Assembly: GCA_963575745.1 (NCBI GenBank)
Contig: CAUYUJ010001483.1
Span: forward strand, 64,001 to 100,729
Direction of reading: 5' to 3'
DNA: 36,729 nucleotides
Origin: Prorocentrum cordatum
Taxonomy: Eukaryota > Sar > Dinophyceae > Prorocentrales > Prorocentraceae
Position 1 is the stretch's first letter, and each line of letters starts with the position of its first letter. The translations under genes were made by a program, and so were the position numbers. The notes beneath the pieces are model-generated. The model did not search any database. It was given only the letters and a program-made list of their open reading frames with translations, and was not told where the DNA came from. Positions 9,627 through 21,480 of this stretch are shown here, piece after piece.

Positions 9627-10425
9627 AGGATGTCTCGAGCGAAACGCTTGTTTTTCAGAATTGGTTGAGGATGTCTCGAGCGAAACGCTTGTGTTGTGTT
9701 ATAGATTGTCCTCTCCTGGGGACCTGAATTCTGAGGATCTCTCAAGTGGATTGCTTGTTTTCACGTGCCCAGGTCTTGAGGATGTCTCGAGCGATACGCT
9801 TGGTTTCACGCCTCCAGGTGGCCCAGACAGATGTCTAGCATGAGGATTTGTTGAGGATGTCTCGAACCAGAGGCTTGTTTTCACGTGTCCAGGTCGCCCA
9901 GGCGGATGTCTAGCATGAGGATTTGTTGAGGATGTCTCGAGCGATACGCTTGTTTGCACGTGTCCAGGTTGCCAGGCGGATGTCTAGCATGAGAATGTGC
10001 TGACAACGTCTTGAGCGAAACGCGTGGAAAAAGCGAGACGCCTGGTTTCACATGTCCAGGTCGCCCAGGCAAATGTCTAGCATGAGTAGGTGTTGAGAAC
10101 GTGTCGAACGAAAGGTTTGTTTTCACGTGTCCAGGTCCCCCAGGCAGATGTCTAACATAAAAATATGTTGAGAATGTCTCGGGCGAAACGTTTCTTGTTG
10201 CACGTGCCCAGGTCACCCAGGCGGACGTCGAACATGAAGCTGTGTTGAAGATTTCTCGAGCGCACAATTTGTTTTCACGTGTCCAGTTCGCCCAGGCGGA
10301 TATCTAGCATGAGGATGCGTTGAGGATGCCTCGAGCAAAACACTTGTTTTCCCGTATCCGGGTCACCTAAGCGGATGTCTAACATGAGGATTTGGGCAAC
10401 ATTTCTCGCGCGAGACGCTTGCCCC
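9627..10425 (+). repeat. Degenerate ~76-bp tandem repeat with CACGTG
   Basis: About ten units spaced 73-78 bp. Each has GATGTCTCGAGCGAAACGCT followed by TTTCACGTGTCCAGGTCGCC and CAGGCGGATGTCTAGCATGA. Spacing read between GTCTCGA words is near 9781, 9857, 9931, 10004, then 10171, 10248, 10325, 10401. Units differ by many substitutions, so the array is old. A related block lies at 23870-24290. Confidence 0.7.
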
Positions 10426-10429
10426 CAAC

Positions 10430-10990
10430 ACGTTCCGTAGCGCGTCCCGTTGGCAAGTCCCGCGGTGCGTCCCCATGGCACGTCCCCTGGCACGTCGCCT
10501 GGCGCGCCCCTTGGGACGTTCCGCGGCGCGTCCTCCTGGCATGTCCCCCTGTCAAAGAGCTCTGGGGCAGCTGATATGTGCTCAGGCAGCTCGAGCTCAA
10601 GATCGACGCACTCAGCATTGCAACCTGGCGCGTTCCCTGGCACGTTCCGTGGCGCGTCCAGTGGCGAGCCCCCCCTGACACGTCGCACGGCGCGTCCCTT
10701 GGCACGTCCTGTGGCACGTCCATTGGCACGTTCCGTAGCGCGTCTCCTTGGCACGTCCCGCGGTGCGTCCCCATGGCACGCCCCCTGGCACGTCGCCTGG
10801 CGCGTCCCTTGGGACGTTCCGCGGCGCGTCCTCCTAGCATGCCCCCCATGTCAGCACGGCGCAGCACGGCACTGCCCTCGGCGCGGTTCATCCATATGGA
10901 CACACTCCAAATTGCATTTGCCCGTCGCTCAACCATGCTTTACAGTTCTATATTCCTGTCGTGGTTCGTGGGTCGATCCTGTTTCACGAG
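10430..10990 (+). repeat. Composite satellite unit 1 (12-bp minisatellite plus linker)
   Basis: A 12-bp minisatellite (TGGCACGTCCCC, variants TGGCGCGTCCCT, TGGGACGTTCCG) flanks the conserved linker, which starts CTGGGGCAGCT at 10561 and reaches CTCAGCATTGCAA near 10622. The unit ends with the terminal module (CATTTGCCCGTCGC to GGTTCGTGGGTCGATC, about 10910-10980). Confidence 0.7.
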
Positions 10991-11002
10991 CGTCTGCAAT
11001 TG

Positions 11003-12950
11003 TCATAACAACCGTTCGTAGGCGCGGACACGGGTTCCAACAGTAGCCGCGCTGCTTTCGTACCATCCATTTGCCGTTTGCATCTGGGGCACACGTTTCA
11101 TTTGTTCGTAAAAATGCTCACGCATCGAACATGCCATCGCTTCGGACGGCGCGCCCCCTCCATGAAGACCGCGATAGACAGACGCCCGTGCAGTATAAAA
11201 GTGGCATGAATCCTCATCTGGACGGTGCTTATCGTTGACAAGATTGAGCAAGTCCTGGCACGTGTACTTACTGCCGCGCTCCATGCGCACGGACAGCCAA
11301 GTACAGATAGAGCGCATCATCTCGCGCCCTGTTAACAACCGCATATCACGCTGTGCGTCGTTCTCCATTCGACCGACTTGGGAAATGAAGCGCGTCCGTT
11401 GCGCTGACAAGTCAATTATCTGCCGCATTTTTGCGGTTTGTAATTCTCGGTGGTCGATGCGTCTACTTCCGGGATCGTCGGCTTAACGGTCAAAGGCAGA
11501 GCACCCTTCGCATATGGTGAAGAAGAGGACGCGACTCGCACGGCGTGCAGATTCCAATCGCGAAGTCCCGTTGGCGGCGGCACGGGCGCGACCCTGATCT
11601 CGGTTGCCCCCCCGCCTGTCTCCAATGATCGAGAGGGTCAAGACGTGGGGCCGGCGGCCCCTTATCTCCGCCGCCTCCTCCCCCGCCCCCTTCCCCCGGT
11701 TGAACAAAGGATGTTTGGAGGCGACTTCGGCGCGCCATCCGCAGCGCCGGGCGGCTTTGCGAAGAAATCTTCGGGCAGGGCCAATTGGGCATCTTTGCGA
11801 GCTTCGTGCTGGTCTGCTGGCTCAGGGAAATCCGGCATTCCATCGAGAATGTGCTCCACAGCTGGAGGTGCAACCAAAGTATTATCAATCTGTCTGAGAG
11901 AAGCAACAGCATGCTCTCCCTTCATGGACCGCTTGGCCTTGTCAAGTTCATCGCTTCCTTTCCAGACTGCGTCCAGCTAATCCCCCTGTTGCGCTATGAA
12001 CGCAGCCCCTCTCTCACCCCTGCCTCCCATTGCTATTGCTGAAGCTGCGCGCGCTCATCCTCAAGCCTTTTCTGAACGGAAAAGGCCTCTGCGCCCTGTC
12101 TGTCCTGGACGCTTTGCCCGCGCCGCTGGATCAGCAAATCAATGTGACCCTTTGCGCCGAGATTTGGAGCATTGAACACGATTCTCACGTTTTGGCAATG
12201 CGCAGAAATAACAATTGCCCATGCTTCCCGAAGCCGCAATCGCACGCGTTCGCCACGCCCACAGAGAGATCATTCCGCCTGCGTTGCCATCCGACGAAGC
12301 TGGCGCAGCGATCGCCTCGCTCGGCGAGGGCGGGCGCAAGCTCCTGGATCTGCGTTGGAGGCCCATTCCCAGGGTCTGGCTTGCTGGCTGTCATAACGTC
12401 GCAGGTTGAACCAACATCGCCGGCGCGCTTTTTTCCAGAGCCGCAGGTGCGGCGACACTGTTGGGCGCCACAGGTTGAACCTGCAATGTTGAATGTTTCT
12501 CTTGCTTAGCCACATTGCTCTGGGATTGCTCATCAAGACAAGTGTTGGTCCCGACCGCGTCTGTTCTGGTTTGATCATATGTTCGCGAATATGGCTCGCG
12601 TCTTCTGTCAGCTTCCTCATATCTCCGGCGGTTGCTTGCCCCCGAAGCACCGTCTCGCACCGCGACGGACGCGTGCTCCCTAACCCGCTGTATCACGGCA
12701 GCGGCTTGAGCTGTCCTCTCGTCCAGGGCTACTTCCACCTTCTGTTCGAAATTCGGTGCTACCTCTTCGACAGCCAGCAGATGACGTTGCATCTGCTGTT
12801 CGATTACAGGCATTGGCCCCGCAAATTTCTTTTCCTCTTCCAATGTCATCAGTTTTGCTGATTCTCGTATCTCTTTCCAGGGAGAGCTTAACTGCCTCCG
12901 AGGTCGCTTGTCGGCTCAAGTGCGCCTGTCGCGCGAGCAGTCACATTATT
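11003..12950 (-). pseudogene. Broken gene of unknown function, helical and Gln/Arg-rich
   Basis: Minus-strand protein-like text runs through several frames. From 12919/12849: a helical, charged part (TLEEEKKFAGPMPVIEQQMQ, then TAQAAAVIQRVREHASVAV). Around 12245-12033: VFNAPNLGAKGHIDLLIQRR. At 11925-11662: HILDGMPDFPEPADQHEARK and LPEDFFAKPPGAADG. At 11428-11003: a compact helical domain (RQIIDLSAQRTRFISQVGRM, then CTWLSVRMERGSKYTCQDLL). Stops and frame changes separate the parts. No family recognised; the coiled-coil character would suit a gag-like or structural protein, which is only a guess. It is bounded on both sides by satellite modules. Confidence 0.35.
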
Positions 12951-12984
12951 TCTAAATGCTGCATCTGCCACATTGGGTCGGCCT

Positions 12985-13134
12985 TTTTTCCCGGGCAGGG
13001 CTCGAGCCCAGGGTTCTCTTTTAGTTGGTTCCCCCCGGTTTCGACGGCTGTAGGGCCGGCGAAATTATTCTGCGATAAATTACGTGCGGGAGTAGGGCCG
13101 GCGGAATTACTCTGCGATAAATTACGTGGTAAAG
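12985..13134 (+). repeat. CCCGGAAA module, copy 2
   Basis: Same order of words as copy 1, including CCCAGGGTTCTCTTTTAG, GACGGCTGTAGGGCCGGCG and two GATAAATTACGTG segments. It runs directly into the CACGTG array. Confidence 0.65.
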
Positions 13135-13395
13135 TGCGAATTTGCACGTGGTCCCGAGCTGGAACCACGTGTTTTTACGTTTCCACGCCACCCAGGGGGG
13201 GGGGGGGGGGGGGGGCATCTGACACGGTGGTGTCGCGCTGGAACCACGTGTTTTCACGTGTCCAGGCCAGACATGGGGGTATCTAGCATGGTGGTCCCGA
13301 GCTGGAACCACGTGTTTTCACTTGTTCAGGCCACCTAGGGGGGTATCTAACATGGTGGTCCCGAGCTGGAACCACGTGTTTTCACGTGCTCAGCC
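13135..13395 (+). repeat. ~64-bp CACGTG array with a G21 run
   Basis: Four units share GTCCCGAGCTGGAACCACGT, TTTCACGTG, CCAGGCCACC and TATCTAACATGGTG; starts near 13150, 13228, 13291 and 13355. One unit carries an uninterrupted run of 21 G (13195-13215). It is related to the 76-bp family by the CACGTGTCCAGG...ATCTAGCATG core. Confidence 0.7.
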
Positions 13396-13399
13396 GCGT

Positions 13400-14030
13400 C
13401 CCGCGCGCAGGAATTTGGAGGATGTCTAGACTAACTCGTTTGTTTAGCGTTGATTTCTTTGGATTTTGACAGGATGTCTCGAGCGAAACGCTTGTTTTTC
13501 ATAGTTCGTTGAGGATGTCTCGAGCGAAACGCTGGTTGCCATGATTTTTTTTGGATTTTGACAGGATGTCTCGAGCGAAACGCTTGTTTTTCATAATTTG
13601 TTGAGGATGTCTCGAACGAAACGCTGGTTTTGCAAAATTGGGGGATGTCTCGAGCGGGGGTCTCGTGGGGTGCCAGAATTCAGAAAATGTCTCTAGCGAA
13701 ATGCTTGTTTTCACGTCCCGCTCGCAGGAATTCCGAGGATGTCTCGCGCGTGCCGCGTTCCGCGCGCAGGAATGTTGAGGATGTCTCGACAAATTTGTGT
13801 GTTTGGCTGGGATTTCTTTGGATTTTGACAGGATGTCTCGAGCGAAACGTTTTTTGTTTGTCTTTTTATCCTCTCATAAGTTGTTGTGGATGTCTCGAGC
13901 GAAACGCTGGCTTTGCAAAATTGGAGGATGACTCGAGCGGGGGCCTCGTGGGTGGCCAGAATTCAGAGGATGTCTCAGACGAAATGCTTGTCTTCACGTC
14001 CCGCACGCAAGAATTCCGAGGATTCACGTC
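13400..14030 (+). repeat. GATGTCTCGAGCGAAACGCT dispersed-tandem block
   Basis: About a dozen copies of GATGTCTCGAGCGAAACGCT or close variants, joined by recurrent spacers: TTTGGATTTTGACAG, TTTTTCATAATTTGTTGAG, GGTTTTGCAAAATTGGGG, GCGGGGGCCTCGTGGG and CGCAGGAATTCCGAG. Equivalent blocks lie at 21040-21990 and 22836-23295. Confidence 0.65.
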
Positions 14031-14960
14031 ACGCTCGCTCGGCACGTTCCGCGGGGCGTCCCTTGGCGAGTCCCCCTGGCACGTCGCGTGGCGCGTCCCC
14101 TGGCACATCCCGTGGCACATCAATTTGCACGTTCCGTAGCGCGTCCCCTTGGCACGTCCCGCGGTGCGTTCCCATGGCACGTCCCCTTGGCACGTCGCTT
14201 GGCGCGTCCCTTGAGACGTTCCGCGTCGCGTCCTCTTGGCATGTCCCCCTGTCCATTAGCTCTGGGGCAGCTACTATGTGTTCAGGCAGCTCGAGCTTAA
14301 GATCCAGATCAGTTGGGTCAGGACTTGGATGCAAAGGAGGACTCGATCCACGAGGCTATAGAGCACAATCGCGCCATGGCACATCGCAGTTCAGCGCGGC
14401 GCAGCACAGCACAGCCCTCGGCACGGTACATCAAGATCGATACACTCAACATTGCAATTTGGCACGTTCCGTGGGGCGTCCCTTGGCGAGTCCCCCGGGC
14501 ACGTCGCGCGGCGCGTCCCCCGGCACATCCCGTGGCACATCCATTGGCACGTTCCGTAGCGCGTCCCCTTGGCACGTCCCGCGGTGCGACCCCATGGCAC
14601 GTCCCCTGGCACGTCGCCTGGCGCATCCCTTGGGACGTTTCGCGGCGCGTCCTCCTGGCATGTCCCCCTGTCCATTAGCTCTGGGGCAGGTACTGTGTGT
14701 TCAGGCAGCTCGAGCGTCAGATCCAGATCAGTTCGGTCAGGACTCGGTTGCAGCGGAGGACTCGATCCACGAGGCTACAGAGCACAATCGCGCCATGGCA
14801 CATCGCAATTCAGCACGGCGCAGCACAGCACAGCCCTCGGCACGGTACATCAAGATCGATACACTCAGCATTGCATTTGCCCGTCACCCAATCAGGTGTA
14901 TTTGAAAACGCTGCCATGTGTTACAGTTCTGTATTCCTTTCCGGGTTCGTGGATCGATCA
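14031..14960 (+). repeat. Composite satellite, two ~420-bp units plus terminal module
   Basis: Linker copies start CTGGGGCAG at about 14261 and 14683 (422 bp apart), each preceded by a 12-bp minisatellite array and followed by GATCCAGATCAGTT, CACGAGGCTA, GCAGCACAGCACAGCCCTCG and AAGATCGATACACTCA. The second unit ends in the terminal module (TTTGCCCGTCACCCAATCAG to TTCCGGGTTCGTGGATCGAT). Confidence 0.7.
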
Positions 14961-16548
14961 TGTGATGCTTGAGCTCTTGCAACTGAGCGGTCCTATGATC
15001 GTTGAGCTGCCTTACTCTGACAGCGTGTTATTCAACTTCTTTCTGCTGTTGCCAAGCAAAGACGGCCACATGTTCACACTTGTGTTCTGTCATATCAGAT
15101 GCGGGGGCAAGCCCCGCACACTGGGCGGATACATGAGCCGCTAATCCTTCCCGCTTTCCCTTGTCATCGGTTTTCTGCTGTTGGCGGACACGGCGATCCC
15201 CGTGCCCAACAACCTGCACTGATTGAGACGCGACTTGACGACGAATCGCGAGACGGGCCATTGGAACCGCGACTGCTCCTCGACCCTTTCACAGGCCCTT
15301 GACGCCATGGGGGAGCTGTGCTTGGGACGCCTAGTGTTCGCAGTAGGTGATAAGGGTTCATCCATCGCTCCCTCAACTCCTCGGATTTCGGAACAGTGGT
15401 TGGCTTCTGCTGGGCCCCCAATTAAGTTGGAAATCTGCATGGGCGAATCATGTTCCATGGCGCCTCGGGTCCTTTGGCGCCGGGGTTTCCCTGGCATTGT
15501 CTCTCACGGGGTCCCATTGAGATCACAGGAACATGTTATCCCCTTTAACCGACGAGCTCATCAATCTTATCTCGGTGGGCTCTATGAGAGCGGACAGATC
15601 GCGATCATTGTCAACGTCCTGACCTGTCGGTTGATCCGACTCCGAAGCCTCTCCCGGAATGTGAACGAACGGATCAGCTACCAACGATACTGAAAAATAG
15701 TTCGGGATGGCTGCCCTGCCAGGTCAAGAATCACGTTACTGCCCAAGCTTTCGACTGCTACAACTTTAGTAAATATGCAAGAAAGTCCGTTCATGTCCAC
15801 TCTTGCATCGGATGCAATCATTTGCATGTCGGTTGGTAGCCAAGCATTTATCAGGGCAACGCAGTCCCCCGAAAATGTGGGGTGCGATGATAATGTCACA
15901 TCGGTCTCCTCAATACTCTTGAAATCGCGTAGCGACATGGCAGTCGTCTCGGTCAAATTGCGATGCATGTGATATGTGCACGGGAAGGGCATGTGCACGG
16001 AAAGGGAGGCGACGACGCGGCGACGACCTGACGCACGCCCCGTTTTCTGTGCGCAGTGCGCAAGCGTGGGCCCGCTGTGCCCACTCGATCACTTGTGCAG
16101 AATAGCTGCGGAAACGCAACGCGGCGCACCTCAGCGGGCGGCGGCGGCGGCACAAAGACGGCGGACCAAAAATTCGAATACTCACGTTGAGAATCCGGGG
16201 CGGCCATCGGGATACTGGGAGCCTTCTGTCCGAGAAGGTCGCGGGCGGTAACCATTTTCCCGAGCAAATCGGCAGGGTGCTTCTGGCGCTCGCCTGTGCG
16301 TGGATCGCGAGAACGTCTCGAGCGGGATTTCCTCCATAGCGGCCCCCCGGCTTTCTGTTATTAGCCCGCGGTGGCCATCGGTGCCCCTGTACTAGCACAG
16401 GTTTGGCATCGCCTGGGAATCTGAACCTTGAGAAATTATCGAGCGGGATCCTCGCTCTTTTGTCGAGCGTCCTCTCTTGTAAACCGAAGCGGCCATCCTC
16501 TATCAATCAGGCATCCTCAATCAAGCAGCAGATGCCAAGCAGGGCTTA
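14718..16548. repeat. 1.83-kb tandem duplication, copy 1
   Basis: Starts in the composite linker (ATCCAGATCAGTTCGG) and runs to CAAGCAGATGCCAAGCAGG. Homologous positions in copy 2 lie 1830 bp away up to about 16050, then 1823 bp because copy 2 lacks 7 nt (AGTGCGC region). Only scattered substitutions separate the copies, so the duplication is recent compared with the surrounding satellites. Confidence 0.85.
15678..16506 (-). pseudogene. Gene fragment in duplication copy 1
   Basis: Minus-strand homologue of the fragment at 17508-18329, split into two overlapping ORFs by the 7-nt difference near 16055. The downstream part (SLRDFKSIEETDVTLSSHPT, then GDCVALINAWLPTDMQMIAS) reads as ordinary protein. 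Below 15678 protein-like text resumes in another frame (VADPFVHIPGEASESDQPTG). Confidence 0.35.
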
Positions 16549-18363
16549 AGATCCAGATCAGTTCGGTCAGGACTCGGTTGCAGCAGAGGACTCGATCCAC
16601 GAGGCTACAGAGCACAATCGCGCCATGGCACATTGCAATTGAGCACGGCGCAGCACAGCACAGCCCTCGGCACGGTACATCAAGATCGATGCACTCAGCA
16701 TTGCATTTGCCCGTCACCCAATCAGGTGTATTTGAAAACGCTGCCATGTGTTACAGTTCTAGATTCCTTTCCGGGTTCGTGGATCGATCATGTGATGCTT
16801 GAATTCTTGCAACTGAGCAGTCCTATGATCGTTGAGCTGCCTTACCCTGACAGCGTGTTATTCAACTTCTTTCTGCTGTTGCCAAGCAAAGACGGCCAAA
16901 TGTTCACACTTGTGTTCTGTCATATCAGATGCGGGGGCAAGCCCCGCACACTGGGCGGATACATGAGCCGCTAATCCTTCCCGCTTTCCCTTGTCATCGG
17001 TTTTCTGCTGTTGACGGACACGGTGATCCCCGTGCCCAACAACTTGCACTGATTGAGACGCGACTTGACGACGAATCGCGAGACGGGCCATTGGAACCGC
17101 GAGTGCTCCTCGACCCTTTCACAGGCCCTTGACGCCATGGGGGAGCTGTGCTTGGGACGCCTAGTGTTCGCAGTAGGTGATAAGGGTTCATCCATCGCTC
17201 CCTCAACTCCTCGGATTTCGGAACAGTGGTTGGCTTCTGCTGGGCCCCCAATTAAGCTGGAAATCTGCATGGGCGAATCATGTTCCATGGCGCCTCGGGT
17301 CCTTTGGCGCCAGGGTTTCCCTGGCATTGTCTCTCACGGGGTCCCATTGAGATCACAGGAACATGCTATCCCCTTTAACCGACGAGCTCATCAATCTTAT
17401 CTCGGTGGGCTCTATGAGAGCGGACAGATCGCGATCATTGTCAACATCCTGGCCTGTCGGTTGATCCGACTCCGAAGCCTCTCCCGGAATGTGAACGAAC
17501 GGATCAGCTACCAACGATACTGAAAAATAGTTCGGGATGGCTGCCCTGCCAGGTCAAGAATCACGTTACTGCCCAAGCTTTCGACTGCTACAACTTTAGT
17601 AAATATGCAAGAAAGTCCGTTCATGTCCACTCTTGCATCGGATGCAATCATTTGCATGTCGGTTGGTAGCCAAGCATTTATCAGGGCAACGCAGTCCCCC
17701 GAAAATGTGGGGTGCGATGATAATGTCACATCGGTCTCCTCAATACTCTTGAAATCGCGTAGCGACATGGCAGTCGTCTCGGTCAAATTGTGATGTATGT
17801 GATATGTGCACGGGAAGGGCATGTGCACGGAAAGGGAGGCGACGACACGGCGACGACCTGACGCACGCCCCGTTTTCCGTGCGCAAGCGTGGGCCCGCTG
17901 TGCCCACTCGATCACTTGTACAGAATAGCTGCGGAAACGCAACACGGCGCACCTCAGCAGGCGGCGGCGGCGGCACAAAGACGGCGGACCAAAAATTCGA
18001 ATACTCACGTTGAGAATCCGGGGCGGCCATCGGGATACTGGGAGCCTTCTGTCCGAGAAGGTCGCGGGCGGTAACCATTTTCCTGAGCAAATCGGTAGGG
18101 TGCTTCTGGCGCTCGCCTGTATGTGGATCGCGAGAACGTCTCGAGCGGGATTTCCTCCATAGCGGCCCCCCGGCTTTCTGTTATTAGCCCGCGGTGGCCA
18201 TCGGTACCCCTGTACTAGCACAGGTTTGGCATCGCCTGGGAATCTGAACCTTGAGAAATTATCGAGCGGGATCCTCGCTCTTTTGTCGAGCGTCCTCTCT
18301 TGTAAACCGAAGCGGCCATCCTCTATCAATCAGGCATCCTCAATCAAGCAGCAGATACCAAGC
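16549..18363. repeat. 1.83-kb tandem duplication, copy 2
   Basis: Direct repeat of 14718-16548, beginning at the same linker words and ending CAAGCAGATACCAAGCAGG, after which unique sequence starts. The breakpoint inside the satellite linker suggests unequal exchange or replication slippage between linker copies. Confidence 0.85.
17508..18329 (-). pseudogene. Gene fragment in duplication copy 2, with a GTGAGT donor
   Basis: An open frame of 273 codons, but probably not one exon. On the upstream side the better reading is another frame (RKSRSRRSRDPHTGERQ, then TARDLLGQKAPSIPMAAP) ending at a consensus donor, CAAC/GTGAGTATT, near 18008. The downstream 100 residues of the ORF (SLRDFKSIEETDVTLSSHPT, FTKVVAVESLGSNVILDL) look like a later exon. 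No family recognised. Both duplicates carry the donor. Confidence 0.35.
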
Positions 18364-20755
18364 AGGAGAAGAGCCTCCGAAATCACACGGACGACGATCA
18401 CGATGACTTCCAGACTCGGTTGGAAGACTCGCATGCGGGTCCTACCGTCGGAGTAGATTCGACGGGTAAAGGGCGAAGGCGCATCTGTAACTCATGCCCG
18501 ACCGCTAGGTTGCAGAGAAGAAGGATACAGTAATATAAAAGTAAAGGTATGAGTCACATGACAATGTCCCGAACAAACACATGACTTAGACCCTTTGTGG
18601 GCCCTACTGGCATGCTCGGCTTCTAAGGGGATCGAAGGGGAATGACGAGCAGCACCAGCAGCAACAGAGGGGAAGCAAGGATGCAGGAAGGAGGTAGCGG
18701 CAGAAAGGAGGGTGGGCAAGTGCAAGACGAGGAAGTGTAGTTGAGGCTGAAGCAGCAGCAGCGATAGGGAGGCGTGGGACTCAGCAGCAAAACAATATAA
18801 TTGGCGAGCGAAAGCAGATTGGGGAGCGCTGCCGCGCTGGCATGTTGCCTACGCGCCGTCCGCCGCGCGGCGTGTCGCGCGGAAGGCCTTCCCTCCTCCA
18901 CTTGGCTGCTGCTGCCTCCGATCGGCTGGACAGGTGGCACTGCGCATCATTTATTAACCGATCGCAATCCCCACTGGCATGGCCTTCGCAACACTGGCCG
19001 ATTTACCCCCTAGATGCGGATACATGTTCCCTTCGGGCATCGGGGACCTAGCCCCACCTGAGCGGGTGACCTGGTGGGGCTGAGATACAATGGCCCACTG
19101 GGGATGGGGTCGGTTCGTCCATGCTGAGACATGGGAACAATCCAACTACGCCAGAGGGCCCACATTGCCTTCAAGTCGTCCCTAGCCTGGTTCCAGGTTT
19201 CTATGGCACACGCCCACCAGACTCGGTGCAAATTAAATCAAGGGACGGCGCGTGTCAAAGGGGCCGTACCATGAGCCTAGAAGTTCGCTTCTCATGTTGC
19301 CCAATGGAAGTGCAAGGGGCGACGACGGGAAAACGTGGGAAAAGAGTCAGCCTCCGACTGCATTCTGATTGTGCAGCCCTCCAATCCCTTGATTCCTGGT
19401 CCGAGCCATGGTACTGTTGCAACTTACTTAATTCGTAACTAGTGTCGAAATGCTGCACGGCCTAACCCCTGACTGCCGTGACCCAGCCGTGGTCGCAGAA
19501 CGGCGCGACGTTGAAGAAATAAGAAGGCGGGCCAGGGAGCTGCCACCGACGGCTGGCGGTCTCCCTTCGAGGGTCTTGGCACCATGGCTCAACGCATGCT
19601 CCAGAGTCTCCGTCCCGGTTGGGAAGCATTCGGGCTGGACCGATGTAGACAGTGGCCAGTCGCTTCACGCACTGATCAACAATCCCCCAGCGGTACCAGT
19701 TGGACAAACACATATATCCGCCACCGTGCTGCGAGGCATGAGTTGGAGTGTCCTCATTTCTTTTGAGTCCTCCACCCTGGGGATTGAATACATGGGGGAC
19801 TGGATCCCGAGAGGAACCCCAAATTCACTGAATGCCCTCAGATGGCCCCTCGGAGCCTTCACTCGGCAAACCCCGCACGCACTTCGTGCCAAATACGCCC
19901 TCAAAGGCCTTCAGCTGGGGCTCAAGACGGTTGAAAGAAACGGCACATCTCTCACACACGTCGTGTCTCATGGGCACCCATATGCTCCCAGTGAGGCTTC
20001 CAAGAACGCCCGACCCTCCAAGCGACGCCAAGATGGCCTCAGGAAACATTGCAACGCTCAATCGACGAAGGTTCCGCCCGCACACTCACTGAAGACACGA
20101 ACAACTATAATATGTATCTGCGCTCCTAGGGCCACGAACCATCCCGACAAAAAGTAATGATCCGAGCTCCCAGGCCCCGATCCCTAGCACAAGACGATGT
20201 ATGTGAGTCACGGAGCCCAAGGCTGCTCAAAGACAGCTCCCTGAGAGTCCTAGACGGCCCTGTGGCCCTCCAACACGGTCCGGAGACACCCCGAAGGAAC
20301 GCCAAGATGGCCACAAAAAGGGCCATAGTTGGCTCTGGGATGGCCACAAGAAGCTTCTCAAGAATCCAAGAGGTCAGAAAGAAATGCCGTCCTAAGAGCG
20401 TCTCGAAGTCAACCATCGAATAATCACTGATTCGTGTTTGTGCCAGCTCGTTTCCACGTTAGGGCCCGCACGATTTTCGGCTCTGCGAGCCCAGGAACAA
20501 TGGTGTGCTTTCTTTACTCCTGATCCCGCCCCTTCTTGAACATTGGGGGAACAACGTGTTGGGCCGGTCCCAGTTCCCAAGCCGGGCCCAGAGCGCTAGG
20601 TGAACACGACCGAAGGCGAAGCGGAGCTACAGCGACGAACAACGCGGGACGGGACGGCAGAACAGGCCGTGTCACGTTTCACTGGCAGTGCGCCATCCGC
20701 ATCAGTGCGTTAACGTCCTCAGAATGCATTCTGGGCCTCGCGATCGAAAAAGATG
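18364..20755. other. Single-copy stretch without a convincing gene
   Basis: Free of the satellite modules. About 18640-18770 is AGCAG-rich. A plus-strand ORF (19450-20157) lacks any recognisable domain. About 19820-20400 has degenerate recurring words (CCAAGATGGCC, GATGGCCACAA, CTCAAGAATCC/CTCAAAGACAG), which looks like an eroded minisatellite rather than coding sequence. Confidence 0.4.
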
Positions 20756-20756
20756 T

Positions 20757-21480
20757 TTCCCGGCAAAGGCGTGGGCCCAGGGCTCTAGTATGTTAACCCC
20801 CCGGTTGTGACTTGAAGAGGGCGGGCGGAATTATTCTGCGATAACTAACGAAGTCGAAGAGGCCAGCGGAATTATGTTTGAAGGTGTCCCGAGCGACGCT
20901 TGCTTTTTCCCGGAAAAGGCGTGGGCCCAAGGTTCTCTTTTAGCTGGTTTACCCCCGGTTTTGACTTGAAGAGGGCCGGCGGAATTATTCTGCGTAAATA
21001 ACGAAGTAAAGTGCTTATGTTGTTTGAAAAAATGCGTTTCGTGCGTGCCCTCTCGAGGAAAGTGCGCCCCCCATCTCGGGTCCTCGATAAAAAACGGGGT
21101 CCGCAGACCCCCGTTTTCCCTGTTAAAAAAAAAAAGTGCGGAGCGTTTTTCGCATAATCCTCGACTAATAACGGGGTCTGGAGCCCCGACCGCGACGCGG
21201 AAAAGCGCCCCACGCGCAGGAATTCCGAAGATGTCTCGCGCGTGCCGCGTCCCGCGCGCATGAATTTCGAGGATGTCTCGACTAATTCGCTTGATTTGTC
21301 AGGATTTCTTAGAATTTTGGCAGGATGTCTCGAGCGAAACGCTTTTTTCCCGGAAAGGGCGCGGGCCCAGGGTTCTCTTTTAGTAGGTTAAACCCCCCGG
21401 CCCCCCTGCGACTTGGGCCGGCAAAATTATTTTGCGAGCGGGCACGCACGGAGTAGGGCCGGCGAAATTATTTTTGAGGA
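20757..21480 (+). repeat. Three CCCGGAAA modules and GATGTCTCGAG repeats
   Basis: Modules start near 20757, 20908 and 21345. Between them, 21040-21340 holds two short GGGGTC(C/T)GCAGACCCC-like inverted words (ACGGGGTCCGCAGACCCCCG and ACGGGGTCTGGAGCCCCG), a CGCGCAGGAATT(C/T)CGA motif and GATGTCTCGACTAATTCG. Confidence 0.6.

Noticed and set aside
9627-10425. CRISPR-like appearance of regularly spaced repeats
   Set aside because: Spacers are themselves repeats of one tandem unit, units are degenerate, no cas genes are present and the DNA is eukaryotic.
12898-12920. Possible third spliced-leader relic ending CGGCTCAAG on the plus strand
   Set aside because: Only the last eight bases match well, and no plus-strand ORF follows.
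13886-14905. 339-codon plus-strand ORF, and similar ORFs at 24266-25000 and 22008-22547
   Set aside because: The 12-bp period keeps frames open; the products are repeats of four-residue words (ARPLARRL, GTSRGASP, WHVPWHVA) that appear in all frames and vary between copies.
19450-20157. 235-codon plus-strand ORF as a gene
   Set aside because: No domain or splice context, and its second half overlaps eroded repeated words (CCAAGATGGCC type).
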